NCBI GenBank assembly: GCA_964452355.1
Contig: CAYVKV010000007.1
Location: 8,588-72,587 of the forward strand
Direction of reading: 5' to 3'
DNA: 64,000 bases
Source: UBA1450 sp964452355
Lineage (GTDB): Bacteria; Patescibacteriota; Microgenomatia; UBA1406; GWC2-37-13
A model generated the notes under the pieces. The model was not told where the DNA came from and searched no databases. It saw only the letters and a program-made list of their open reading frames with translations. The position numbers and the translations under genes were made by a program. Shown piece after piece: positions 7,788 through 17,200 of this stretch (position 1 is the first letter of the stretch; each line of letters begins with the position of its first letter).

Positions 7788-10115
7788 TTAATATACTTTA
7801 TACAGAGCCCCAAACCCATTTTTTGACTCGAATACTTTGTAGCCAATTTGTGAAAATTTCTCTTCATTTAAGGTTTCATACTTTTCTCTCTCAAGGCCGG
7901 AGACAACCACGTACTCAATGGTGTACTTATCGATCAATTGTTGAGTTAATGCAATGTCTTCAGATTGATAGAGAGCCTCAATGTCTGGAATTCGTTTCCC
8001 AACGACATCTGAGGACCCTCTCCATAGCCACTGGTGGACCCACCATCCGGCAACGGTAGGATTGCCGGTGAATGCGGAGACGCGATTGTAGTCCGTATAA
8101 GAGTCTCCTTGAGCTTCGAGAATAATCGGTTGTCCAACAATGTTTTTATTTATGTAATCGACAATCTCTTTATCTTCGGGGTATTGCTTTTCCATCCACA
8201 AAAGACCATCAAGATCTTGATCTTTCAAGTACGTTTCTTTTGAGTAAAGTCCCGGATAATAGGAGGGAAATGCCAAGAAGGGATAGATAAAGACCAGGCC
8301 AAAGGTGAGAAGGAAAAATGGAAGGAGGATGAATTTCTTCTTTGACTGCCATCGAACAAGAAGATATGCCACAATAGTTGACGCCACACCCATCATCATA
8401 AACGCTTGGTATCCCAACTTAAACATAGTGTTTGCGCGGAAGTGACCGGGATAAATATCCTTTGCATAAATAAATTCCGGAATGATCAGGAGGAATGTGC
8501 CGTATCCAAAAATTAAAAGGAGTATCCAGTCTATAGAAGTGAGAACATATTGAGTTCTTTTTTTCAAAATGAGATATATGCCAAATAAAATGGCATTGCT
8601 CCAAAAGAATCCCCATAAAACCATCATCATCCAAGGCTCAGATAGTTGGCAGTTTCCTTTTTCAAAAAGAAACGGACCGAACTTTTCGACCTGAACCAGA
8701 AAATCTGGACTGCAATTTACCCCGATCCCGGTCGCAAATGGTTCAAAATGGGATGAAAAAGGAAAAGAGAAGACCAGAAATGATGCGAGAATAGTTGCCG
8801 ACTGGATAATAAATTTCCACGAAAATTTATATATAAAGAGAAGCAGGATTGCCATAAAGAGCAGGTAAATGGGGCCATCGAATGCATTGGTCATGTAATT
8901 TATCGCAATCATTGCTCCAATCAAGACGACCCAGATGCGCTCTTTCATGTTCAAAGAAATGCCTTCATTTTTTTTAAAGGGAAAAAATTTGAGAAATCTT
9001 CCAAATAAATGGGTGGCAAATCCTTCAATCCAGAGAATAACCGGATGGCGCTTTGATTCCTTTTCTTTCTCGAGTTTGTGAAGGGTAAAGATCACCATAA
9101 ATGCTAGTGTTACGAGTACGAAAGGAATATCAAATACATGTCCATGAAGATCTGCGACGACATATGAGTATGCGGGAAACTCGTGAATGGTAAACGGAAT
9201 AAAGCGTGTTGCATTTGGATACCAATAAGATGAGTTCTGGACCATACTCTCATATACTCCGCCACCGGACGTCATCATTGTTTCTCGAATCTCGCCTACT
9301 GTCTGAAAAAGGGACCAGAATGGCTCCGGGTGTTCATTTGGGTAGCCTCTGGTAAATGTATATATGGTATGAAGGTTTCCGGCAAGATTTACGATAAATG
9401 ATCCCAGAAGTCCAACTGCAACAACCGGAATGAGAGAAAGCTTTTTTATTTTTTGTGATTGATTGTGGATTATATGCGCAATTGATCCGGTGAGTGAGAA
9501 AGTGAGCGTCATACCTTGAGCAAAGATTGTTGCAAGAATGAAGTTGTATCCAATAAATGGGTTGACGCCGCTCAGTTTTATAAGGAGCGCTCCAGTCAGA
9601 TGACCAAAATAATAGTAATTTATCGGATATCCTGCAGGCTGTGCTGGATCAGCAGAAAGCCACATGTCAAGCGGGGGAAAGTAGGTTGACTTGAGAATTG
9701 ACTCCATAAATCCAAAGTCCATAAATTTTTCCAGACCATGAATCGATGGTTCTTGTGCTCGGACAATCGCCAGAAAAATCAAGCAAATGATAAACATTAC
9801 TTCCTCAATCGCGATAAGCAGAAGCTGCTTTTTTGATAATTGTTTTAAATTCAAAATTTCTTTCCCAAAGAGTTTATAGATTCCAAAAGAAATGAAAAAT
9901 AAAATGAGAAGAAGTGCTTCTTTTGTGAAGGGAAGAATTTTCAATAATCCTGATACATACATCACATAACTCATGCCGATGATCCCAAGCGTTTTTGCAA
10001 ATGGATATCCTTTGTCAGGAAATGATTTGAAAATACGAGCAGTAATGGGAATAAATAACACTCCCAAAAGAAGCAAATAAAGATACCAAACGGATAGTGT
10101 TGTAAACCACGTCAT
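7788..10115 (-). CDS. DUF2298 polytopic membrane protein (predicted GT-C-like glycosyltransferase)
   Basis: 775 aa from the ATG at 10115 (MTWFTTLSVWYL); a TTG three codons upstream is less likely. There are at least a dozen hydrophobic segments through the first ~620 residues, followed by a soluble C-terminal part. Family hallmarks are the segment after helix 4 (HGLEKFMDFGFMESI, then PPLDMWLSADP) and INYYYFGH. These are typical of the DUF2298/YYY proteins found in Chloroflexi, archaea and CPR. The family is thought to be related to GT-C mannosyl- and arabinosyltransferases using lipid-linked sugars, with the acidic loop after the first helices as active site. Pairing with the GT2 gene supports envelope glycosylation. 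Confidence 0.85.
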   Translation of the reverse strand: MTWFTTLSVWYLYLLLLGVLFIPITARIFKSFPDKGYPFAKTLGIIGMSYVMYVSGLLKILPFTKEALLLILFFISFGIYKLFGKEILNLKQLSKKQLLLIAIEEVMFIICLIFLAIVRAQEPSIHGLEKFMDFGFMESILKSTYFPPLDMWLSADPAQPAGYPINYYYFGHLTGALLIKLSGVNPFIGYNFILATIFAQGMTLTFSLTGSIAHIIHNQSQKIKKLSLIPVVAVGLLGSFIVNLAGNLHTIYTFTRGYPNEHPEPFWSLFQTVGEIRETMMTSGGGVYESMVQNSSYWYPNATRFIPFTIHEFPAYSYVVADLHGHVFDIPFVLVTLAFMVIFTLHKLEKEKESKRHPVILWIEGFATHLFGRFLKFFPFKKNEGISLNMKERIWVVLIGAMIAINYMTNAFDGPIYLLFMAILLLFIYKFSWKFIIQSATILASFLVFSFPFSSHFEPFATGIGVNCSPDFLVQVEKFGPFLFEKGNCQLSEPWMMMVLWGFFWSNAILFGIYLILKKRTQYVLTSIDWILLLIFGYGTFLLIIPEFIYAKDIYPGHFRANTMFKLGYQAFMMMGVASTIVAYLLVRWQSKKKFILLPFFLLTFGLVFIYPFLAFPSYYPGLYSKETYLKDQDLDGLLWMEKQYPEDKEIVDYINKNIVGQPIILEAQGDSYTDYNRVSAFTGNPTVAGWWVHQWLWRGSSDVVGKRIPDIEALYQSEDIALTQQLIDKYTIEYVVVSGLEREKYETLNEEKFSQIGYKVFESKNGFGALYKVY

Positions 10116-10205
10116 ATTGACCAAAGATACTATGTTTATATTGCAAATTCAAGCTATTTTTGATAGAGTACATATCAATATATAGTGAAATGAGGGGATT
10201 TAGAT

Positions 10206-12368
10206 ATGGATAAAAAATATAACTTCAGAGACTACGAGCAAAAATTATACTCATTTTGGGAACAAGGAGGATACTTCACTGCAAAAATAGATAAGTCAAA
10301 AGAACCCTTTTGTATCATTCTTCCTCCGCCAAACGCAAATGCAGATTTACATCTGGGTCACGCAATGTATGTGTATGAAGATGTGATGATTCGGTACCAC
10401 AAGCTCAAAGGTCATGAGGCACTTTGGCTTGCGGGAGCAGATCATGCAGGAATTGAGACACAATTTGTTTATGAAAAACATCTGAAAAAACAAGGAAAAA
10501 GTAGGTTTGATTTTGATCGCGCCACTCTGTTTTCAAACATCTGGGATTTTGTAATGAAAAATCGTGAAATCATGGAAAATCAGCTTCGCAAATTGGGATT
10601 TGCTCTTGACTGGTCAAAGAAGAAATTCACCATGGACGAGGATATCGTCAAAATTGTATATAACACCTTCAAACATTTGCATGAAGATGGATTGCTATAT
10701 AGAGCAAATAGACTGGTAAATTATTGTACTTCATGCGGCACATCCTTTTCTGATTTAGAAGTAGCGGATAAAGAATCTGAAGGGTCATTATTCTATATAA
10801 GGTACCCGATTAAGGAAGGCGGTTCAATTACGATAGCCACAACTCGTCCTGAAACCTATGTTGGAGATGTTGCTGTAATGGTACATCCAAAAGATAAAAG
10901 ATACCTAAAGTTAATAGGAAAAACGGTACGTCTTCCCCTTACAAATCGTGAGATTCCCATTATTGCTGATGAGTATGTTGATCCAAAGTTTGGCACAGGA
11001 GCTGTGAAGGTGACGCCTAACCACGACTTTAATGACTTTGAAATCGGAAAAAAACACAGTTTGAGTCATCCTCCGATCATGGGGTTTGACGGTCATATGA
11101 AAGATACAGGAATTGAAGATGTCGATGGGGTATATGTTGTGAAAGCGCGGAAAATGATTGTTTCACAACTTGAAGAAAAGGGATTTCTTGAAAAAATTGA
11201 GAAGCATGACATGATTCTCAAAGTTTGTTATCGATGTGGAACTACACTTGAGCCACTCCCTAAAGAACAATGGTTTATCAATGTTGAACCACTTAAGAAA
11301 CAAGCAATTGAACGAGTGAAGAATGATGAAATCAATATTCACCCAAAACGTTTCAAAAAACAACTAATCCAAATACTTGAAAATTTCATTGATTGGAATG
11401 TTTCGCGACAGATTGTATGGGGAATTCAGATTCCCGCATATCAATGTCAAAATAAAAATGAGTGGTTTGTTTCTGTTGAAAAACCTTCAAAGTGTCAGAT
11501 TTGTGGTGAATGTTCATTTATTCAAGATGAAGACACCTTTGATACGTGGTTTTCAAGCGCTCAATGGCCCTTTGCGACACTTCAAACAGTTGATTTGTCG
11601 TTCTTTGATTATTTTCATCCAACCGCAGTGATGGAGACGGGGTATGATATTTTGCGTGCGTGGGTATCGCGAATGATCATGATCGGCTATTTTGAAACAA
11701 AAGCAGTGCCTTTTCAACATGTATTCTTACATGGAATGGTTCGAGATCAAAAAGGTCAAAAGATGAGTAAAAGCAAAGGAAATGTGATCAATCCGCTCGA
11801 TATGATTGAAACGTATGGCGCTGATGCATTACGGGCGGCGCTTATTTTTGGTACAAAAGAAGGGGGAGATGTCGTTCTATCTGAAGATAAGATCGTCGCA
11901 ATGCGCAATTTTTGTAATAAGGTATGGAATATTGGAAGGTTTATTGAAATGAATCAGATCGAGACATCCCCCCTCCGACGTAACGTCGGAGGCCCCCTTC
12001 CCGAAGGGGGACCTATTCCTGTAAATCTCTCTTTTGAAGGGAGTACCCCGAAGGGGGGAGGGATGTTAGAAGAACTTCAAAAAGAGTTTATAACCGTTCA
12101 AAAACAATATCATCTTCACTTCAAAAAATTTGAATTTGCGAAGGCTTTTGACCTTATGTATGATTTTCTTTGGCACCGATATGCCGATTTTTACATTGAG
12201 GAGTTGAAAGACAGCATGCAGAGTGGTAGTATTGAGGCTTCGCAAAGTATGATGAAGATTTACGATGCATGTCTGCAGATGCTTCACCCATATATTCCAT
12301 TTGTGACCGAAGCCGTGTGGAAAGAATTTCACAAGGAAGACGGTTCAATTTTGGATTCGCGATTTTAA
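10206..12368 (+). CDS. valS: Valine--tRNA ligase
   Basis: 720 aa. It is a class I synthetase with PPPNANADLHLGHAM (HIGH motif) near residue 45, an editing domain including ATTRPETYVGDVAV and the GTGAVKVTPNHDFND region, a zinc-type CYRCG, and KMSKSKGN near residue 519. The DHAGIETQ segment and AVTP-type editing motif fit ValRS rather than IleRS or LeuRS. It charges tRNA-Val and edits misacylated Thr. GAGGGG 6-11 bases before the ATG acts as Shine-Dalgarno. The protein is shorter than E. coli ValRS (951 aa) and seems to lack the C-terminal coiled-coil arm. A GC-rich palindromic insertion at 11965-12065 adds about 34 odd residues between the catalytic core and the anticodon-binding helical domain. 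Confidence 0.93.
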   Translation: MDKKYNFRDYEQKLYSFWEQGGYFTAKIDKSKEPFCIILPPPNANADLHLGHAMYVYEDVMIRYHKLKGHEALWLAGADHAGIETQFVYEKHLKKQGKSRFDFDRATLFSNIWDFVMKNREIMENQLRKLGFALDWSKKKFTMDEDIVKIVYNTFKHLHEDGLLYRANRLVNYCTSCGTSFSDLEVADKESEGSLFYIRYPIKEGGSITIATTRPETYVGDVAVMVHPKDKRYLKLIGKTVRLPLTNREIPIIADEYVDPKFGTGAVKVTPNHDFNDFEIGKKHSLSHPPIMGFDGHMKDTGIEDVDGVYVVKARKMIVSQLEEKGFLEKIEKHDMILKVCYRCGTTLEPLPKEQWFINVEPLKKQAIERVKNDEINIHPKRFKKQLIQILENFIDWNVSRQIVWGIQIPAYQCQNKNEWFVSVEKPSKCQICGECSFIQDEDTFDTWFSSAQWPFATLQTVDLSFFDYFHPTAVMETGYDILRAWVSRMIMIGYFETKAVPFQHVFLHGMVRDQKGQKMSKSKGNVINPLDMIETYGADALRAALIFGTKEGGDVVLSEDKIVAMRNFCNKVWNIGRFIEMNQIETSPLRRNVGGPLPEGGPIPVNLSFEGSTPKGGGMLEELQKEFITVQKQYHLHFKKFEFAKAFDLMYDFLWHRYADFYIEELKDSMQSGSIEASQSMMKIYDACLQMLHPYIPFVTEAVWKEFHKEDGSILDSRF
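11965..12065. repeat. Palindromic DNA element inserted in frame in valS
   Basis: About 101 bases bounded by CATCCC and GGGATG. Inside is a palindrome with 10-base arms CCTCCGACGT/ACGTCGGAGG (11972-11992), then CCCCCTTC/GAAGGGGG (11993-12010) and further CCCC/GGGG arms. It is translated as Pro/Gly/Arg-rich sequence (SPLRRNVGGPLPEGG and following). It is far more GC-rich than the surrounding gene and keeps the frame open. It looks like a REP- or MITE-like palindromic element. Confidence 0.75.
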
Positions 12369-12404
12369 TTTAAAAAGCACGACAATACTTATTTAATAGT
12401 TCGT

Positions 12405-12410
12405 TATAAT
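12405..12410 (+). promoter_or_regulatory. -10 box for rpmH, predicted leaderless mRNA
   Basis: A perfect TATAAT ends six bases before the rpmH ATG, so the predicted transcription start falls on or next to the start codon. A GACA-containing -35-like sequence lies at 12379-12384 but with a long 20-base spacer. Confidence 0.6.
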
Positions 12411-12416
12411 ACATTT

Positions 12417-12554
12417 ATGCCAAAACGTACATTTCAACCAAAAACGTTAAAAAGACAGCGAAAGCTCGGATTTCTTGCAAAAATGAAAACAGCCGATGGG
12501 CGAGCGACCATCAATAGGCGCCGAAGAAAAGGAAGAAAAGAATTAACAAAGTAA
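12417..12554 (+). CDS. rpmH: 50S ribosomal protein L34
   Basis: 45 aa, MPKRTFQPKTLKRQRKLGFL then AKMKTADGR and INRRRRKGRKELTK. This is the full L34 signature (KRTFQP at the start, GFxARM in the middle, RRRxKGRxxL at the end) and the normal length. It is a structural protein of the large ribosomal subunit. It starts the usual rpmH-yidC-khpB cluster, but the rnpA gene normally between rpmH and yidC is absent: only 27 bases separate them. Confidence 0.97.
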   Translation: MPKRTFQPKTLKRQRKLGFLAKMKTADGRATINRRRRKGRKELTK

Positions 12555-12581
12555 GCACGGTAATACATTTTCATATTTCTT

Positions 12582-13406
12582 ATGTTTGAAACGTTAGGAA
12601 TGATTTTTAACACGCTTTTTATTGAACCGATCCTCAATATTTTGGTTTTTTTCCACAACCTATTTGTAACTGTTGGGATTCCGGGAGCGTTTGGATTTGC
12701 CATTATCACCATCACTATTGCGATTCGTTTTCTCCTGCATCCTTTTTTTGAAAAGCAGATGAAGACCGCCCAGGTCATGAAAGAACTCAAGCCACAACTT
12801 GACGCTTTGCAAAAGAAATTCAAAAAAGAACCTCAAAAACTTCAAAAGGAACAGCTAAAACTCTATCAAGAAGCGGGTATCAATCCAGCATCCGGATGCC
12901 TCTTTGCAATTATTCAAATGCCAATTATTTTTGGCTTATATCAGACGTTACAGCTCTTTTTGCAATTTGATAAAAATGGCGATGCAATAAAGATAAAGGA
13001 AATAAACGACAAACTCTACTTTCCCTATCTTGCCGTACAAAAAATCGATCCTCATTTTTTTATGTTTAATCTGGCCTTCTCTCCTGCTCAAGCTGGTTTG
13101 TGGCACTACTATCTTATTCCGGTGGTGACCGCGGGGCTACAATATTGGCAGTCAAAAATTACTTTAACTGCAAATCCAATGACCGATTTGTCACCAATAA
13201 AAGAAGATGGTAAAAAAGATGAGAAAAAGGAAAGTTCGACTTCTGATGAGTTTCAAAAGGCAATGAGTACGCAGATGAAATACTTTTTCCCTATCATGAT
13301 AGGATATTTTTCGTATACGCTTCCCATAGGTCTTTCCATTTATTGGAATGCATTTTCATTATTTAGTATCATTCAACATTACATAAGTCACAGAAAAAAG
13401 AAATAA
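12582..13406 (+). CDS. yidC: Membrane protein insertase YidC/Oxa1
   Basis: 274 aa, the short Gram-positive-like form without the large periplasmic domain. Helix 1 (about residues 15-50) includes GAFGFAIITITIAIRFLLHP; the conserved Arg faces the hydrophilic groove in this family. A cytoplasmic helical hairpin follows (MKELKPQLDALQKKFKKEPQ and so on). Next come GCLFAIIQMPIIFGLYQTLQ and two more C-terminal helices ending in a basic tail HRKKK. A polar Lys-rich insertion lies at about residues 206-228 between the last helices. It inserts and folds membrane proteins alone or with SecYEG. Co-transcribed with rpmH and khpB. Confidence 0.94.
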   Translation: MFETLGMIFNTLFIEPILNILVFFHNLFVTVGIPGAFGFAIITITIAIRFLLHPFFEKQMKTAQVMKELKPQLDALQKKFKKEPQKLQKEQLKLYQEAGINPASGCLFAIIQMPIIFGLYQTLQLFLQFDKNGDAIKIKEINDKLYFPYLAVQKIDPHFFMFNLAFSPAQAGLWHYYLIPVVTAGLQYWQSKITLTANPMTDLSPIKEDGKKDEKKESSTSDEFQKAMSTQMKYFFPIMIGYFSYTLPIGLSIYWNAFSLFSIIQHYISHRKKK

Positions 13407-13430
13407 TATTATAATTTTCTCAATTTATTT

Positions 13431-13946
13431 ATGGATAAGACAGAAATAATCAAAAACTTAACGCAAGAACTTCTTGATAAAATGGTCGATAGTGCTGTAG
13501 TTGAAGTTGAAGAAGAAGATGGCATGTATCATGTAAGTATAAAAACAGAGGAAGAAGCACCAACCGTTATTGGTCGACATGGAGAAACGATTCGTGCAAT
13601 TCAAAAAATTCTTGAAGTGATGTTGTATAAAGCAACAAAAGATCGAGTGAGTGTTCTTATTAATGTCAATGATTATCGTGAAAAACAAATTGAACGTTTG
13701 CAGTATATCGCAGATCAGGCAGTTGAAAAAGTAAATGAGCGAAACTCTGCAACCTATCTTCGAGGATTTTCATCATACGAACGACGCGCGATGCATGAAC
13801 ATATTGGTAAAAAGTACCCAGAACTTACCAGCTATTCAGTAGGTGAAGGTCGTGACCGGAGACTGGTGATTGACTTAAAACGTGAAGGTGAAGATCAACG
13901 TTCAGAAGTTGAACATTCTGAGGAACCTGAGCAAATGGAGGAGTAA
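13431..13946 (+). CDS. khpB: RNA-binding protein KhpB/Jag (KH and R3H domains)
   Basis: 171 aa. A KH domain (about 30-80) carries the GxxG loop in VIGRHGETI. The R3H domain (about 105-150) includes SSYERRAMHEHIGKKYPEL and RRLVIDL. The N-terminal Jag-N domain of firmicute proteins is missing. It ends with an acidic tail (EEPEQMEE). KhpB/Jag binds RNA and influences cell division and envelope synthesis in Gram-positive bacteria. Position after yidC is the conserved one. Confidence 0.92.
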   Translation: MDKTEIIKNLTQELLDKMVDSAVVEVEEEDGMYHVSIKTEEEAPTVIGRHGETIRAIQKILEVMLYKATKDRVSVLINVNDYREKQIERLQYIADQAVEKVNERNSATYLRGFSSYERRAMHEHIGKKYPELTSYSVGEGRDRRLVIDLKREGEDQRSEVEHSEEPEQMEE

Positions 13947-14005
13947 AACCGATACGGTATCGCTTGAACCTGCATTTTCAGGTGCGAAGGGTATATAGTT
14001 AGGAT

Positions 14006-14215
14006 ATGAAACTTTTGTACTCTTTGATCGGCTTATTGATTCTTCCGGCGATTTTTTTTCTTGATATTTTTATGTTCTTTGCGACCAAGTCTGCGGTATC
14101 ATGTCTTCACTGCGAACTTGCGCAGTATATGCAAACTACTTCACTTTCTTTCTATGTGCTCAGTAACGTAGTATCTTCAGTTCGTGATTTAGTATATAAA
14201 AAAGATATAAAATAG
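14006..14215 (+). CDS. Small membrane protein, unknown
   Basis: 69 aa. It begins with a strongly hydrophobic helix MKLLYSLIGLLILPAIFFLD (continuing IFMFFATK), either a membrane anchor or an uncleaved signal. A short polar segment has two Cys (SCLHCELAQ), and a basic C-terminus ends KKDIK. A TATAGT box (13994-13999) ends exactly six bases before the ATG, the spacing shared by several other genes here, which supports it as a real leaderless gene. I do not recognise a family. Confidence 0.55.
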   Translation: MKLLYSLIGLLILPAIFFLDIFMFFATKSAVSCLHCELAQYMQTTSLSFYVLSNVVSSVRDLVYKKDIK

Positions 14216-14291
14216 ATCTTAATATATATTATTATATCAAATTATATCTTCAGGGGTTCTATTTTTCAAAGATAACTGCTATACTTTTGAT

Positions 14292-17200
14292 ATGTCAGCA
14301 TCTCACGAAGCACCACAACCACGACAAGACAACGAAGCTATCAGAGACAGTCGACGAGAGCGAATTCGCCGACAGATTCTTGATTATCGTGCTCAAAAAG
14401 ATGGCATGTCTCAAACGCAAAAAGAGCAGGCTCAACAGCAAATAGGTGAGGAGGCAAAAAATGAAATGAGACAAGAGTCAACGCGAGCGGAGAATATTTC
14501 TAGATTTCAAGATCATCCAGAAAACCCACACCGTGGGACGGTGCCAGACAATTGGATTGCAGCGGGCAGAGGTTTACATAATGGAGTTTCTCTCTTTGTG
14601 GAAGCAGCATCTGAGGGTCTCATCAAGCCCCCAGATCATGCACCATCTCGTCAAGTATTTCAAGCTCTCATATCTAAACTGCAAAATGAAGTTGCGACAA
14701 TTGATTCTTCAGCATTTTTGCAACCACTTCTCCTGAATCTTGTCGATATCCCAAACTACATCACGTTTTCAGTAGCTGGTCAGCCGCCCACACAGTTTGA
14801 GCAAGACTTGAAAAAAATTGTGTCAACAGTTGGGAGAACAAAAGCTGAGGAGCACCTTGAGGCAATTGTTGCTCAATCAGGGGGAAATCTCGGAATAACA
14901 CTCGATCGCCTCAATGAAAAAAAAGATGTAGCTCGAGCTGAGAGACAATATGTGCAACAAGCGGCACAGGAAGAGCGTCGACAACTCCAAGAAATTCAGT
15001 CTCAACACGAAGGTAAACATGGTACGAAAAAAGATAGAGATATACATGTCCTCGACCAGATCAAAGAGGGAGTCAGCGAAGAGGCGATCAATAATCCCCA
15101 AGAAGGTGAGCCTTCAGATATCACTGATGTTCGTGAAGCCATTCAGCTTTTTGAAAACCTTGATTCACCTCAGCAGTTTTATGAGTATTACAAAAGACTC
15201 CACAAGACAATGTACGATAAAATCGTACGAGAAGGAAGGGGTGGAGTGACCGAAGAAAATCGACAGAAACGTGCAGGCAAAGAAGCAACTCGACGCATTC
15301 ATGAAATGCTCATGTTTATGACGCACAAGATTTTTTCACCGGTTATTGAATCGAGTGGAGAGGCTCCATGGGAAAAGCTTGCGAGTGAGAAATCGAGAAA
15401 TTATTTCATGGGACTTGAAATGGCGTTTAATAATCTCATGGGGAAATTTGATGATATGAAAAGTAGTGTCAGTGATCGCCATCCGATAGGCAAAGAAGAT
15501 ACAGGAGTGCACTTTTATAAATATGGAAATATGACTGATAAGAAATGGAGTGAAATCGAAAAAGAGAGTGTGATTGATCCTAAAACGGGAAAAACAACGG
15601 TAGTGGGAGGGAAATTCGTAGATTTTACAACACCTTCTCCAGAGCTTATGGAGACGGAATCTTTCAAAGAAATGCTTGAAGACCTGTATCTTTCTGGTCA
15701 TGCAGAACATGATTTTTTGGTTACCGGCACAAACTTTAATTTTATTATGAATAAAGGTATTCAAGGTCAGCAAAATACAACCTTTTTCCGTCAAGCTGCT
15801 GCATATGCAAAAGATACGCTTCAGTCACACCGGCTTGATGAACTGTACAAGCTTCCGTATGCAGAGCTTATTGAGGCAGCCAAAATACAAATAAGTAGTT
15901 ATTACAAAAAAAAGTTTGCGCAAGCTCGGTGGATTAAGGATCCAGAGATTCTTCAGGGATTTTTCTCGAGTTTAAATGAGGCAGAAAAGGAAGCCCTTAA
16001 AGATATGGTGGTCAGTTATAAGGATGTTCCTGAATGGGCGGTACGTCGTGCGGTCATTCATGCGCGTATGCATCTTTCTTTGGTGAATCTTGAGATGCAT
16101 GCTCTTTCAAGTTATGCAAGTGCGCCTGTTGATGGGTTGGGAAATGCGACATTTCGCGATACCGCGCTTAAGGATCTAGAAGTATTTGATACGTGGTACG
16201 GAGCAAAACAATGGCAGACGTCGGATGGTTTTATCAAGGGTCTGGCATTTTTACCACAACCAGATCGAAAATGGAAGAAAGAAAATTGGATACACGAAGA
16301 TCTAACAGACGAAGGGAAAGATATATACGCAGAAGCTTTCAGACTTGGATCCCTCTCAAAATATGGCCGGAAAGAATACACCAAAGACATGACGCCAAAC
16401 ATATTTGAGCTCAATCCAATGGGTGCTGGAGGAGTTGAGACGCGTCTTGGTTGGCGTATGAAATATGCGATTTTCCCCTGGCTTCGAGATATGCTAGACA
16501 ATCTCAATGACGCAAATAAGTTGGATCCAAATGCAAAGAAAAATGGGCGAGAGTTTGAACATGTGTGGAAGCGCATTGAGAATATTGGGGTTAACCCAAT
16601 GAAAATTCTGAGGGACGACCTTTTGTTTGACAGTGCCTTTTTGAAAATGAAAGATGGAGCTGCCGTTAATGAAAAACAATACAAGCACTTATTTCGATAT
16701 TTGTATGATCGATATTTTAAAGAAGGAATTGGAAAAGAAGGAATGAGCCTTTCATTCAAAGGAAAAGAGCGGGAAGAGCAGCAGGTCGATTATAAAAATA
16801 TCCAATCTTCTGAAGAATTTTGGACCAGGGTGGTAGAACCGATACTCAACAGAAAGCGTTTAAGTGGGAGCGGTGGTCCTGCGACTTCAGTACTCGAGAA
16901 GCAAAATATTGAGGAGCGGGCAGAAGATTTGAAAAAAATTGTCGATCAGGCACTTACGGTCATGGCTTTTGAGCGTGTGCCGATGGATTTTGCATTTGTG
17001 GAAAATCCGACCCGTTCACAAAACGGAGTGACGCTCCTTAATGAACTAGAGCTTCATTTTCAAACATGGGATAAATTGAACGGACAATCTGATACAAAGA
17101 AGAATGAGATGAGAGATGATGCCTTTGATGATATTTTATTCGTTCAACAAAGAGCACGTATTGAGTCGGCGCGCAAAATGAATGATTTTGTGATTAATCA

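Noticed and set aside
16112..16759. 215-codon minus-strand ORF inside the 1387-aa gene
   Set aside because: Shadow frame: Ser/Phe/Arg-rich with no domain, fully within a better supported gene.
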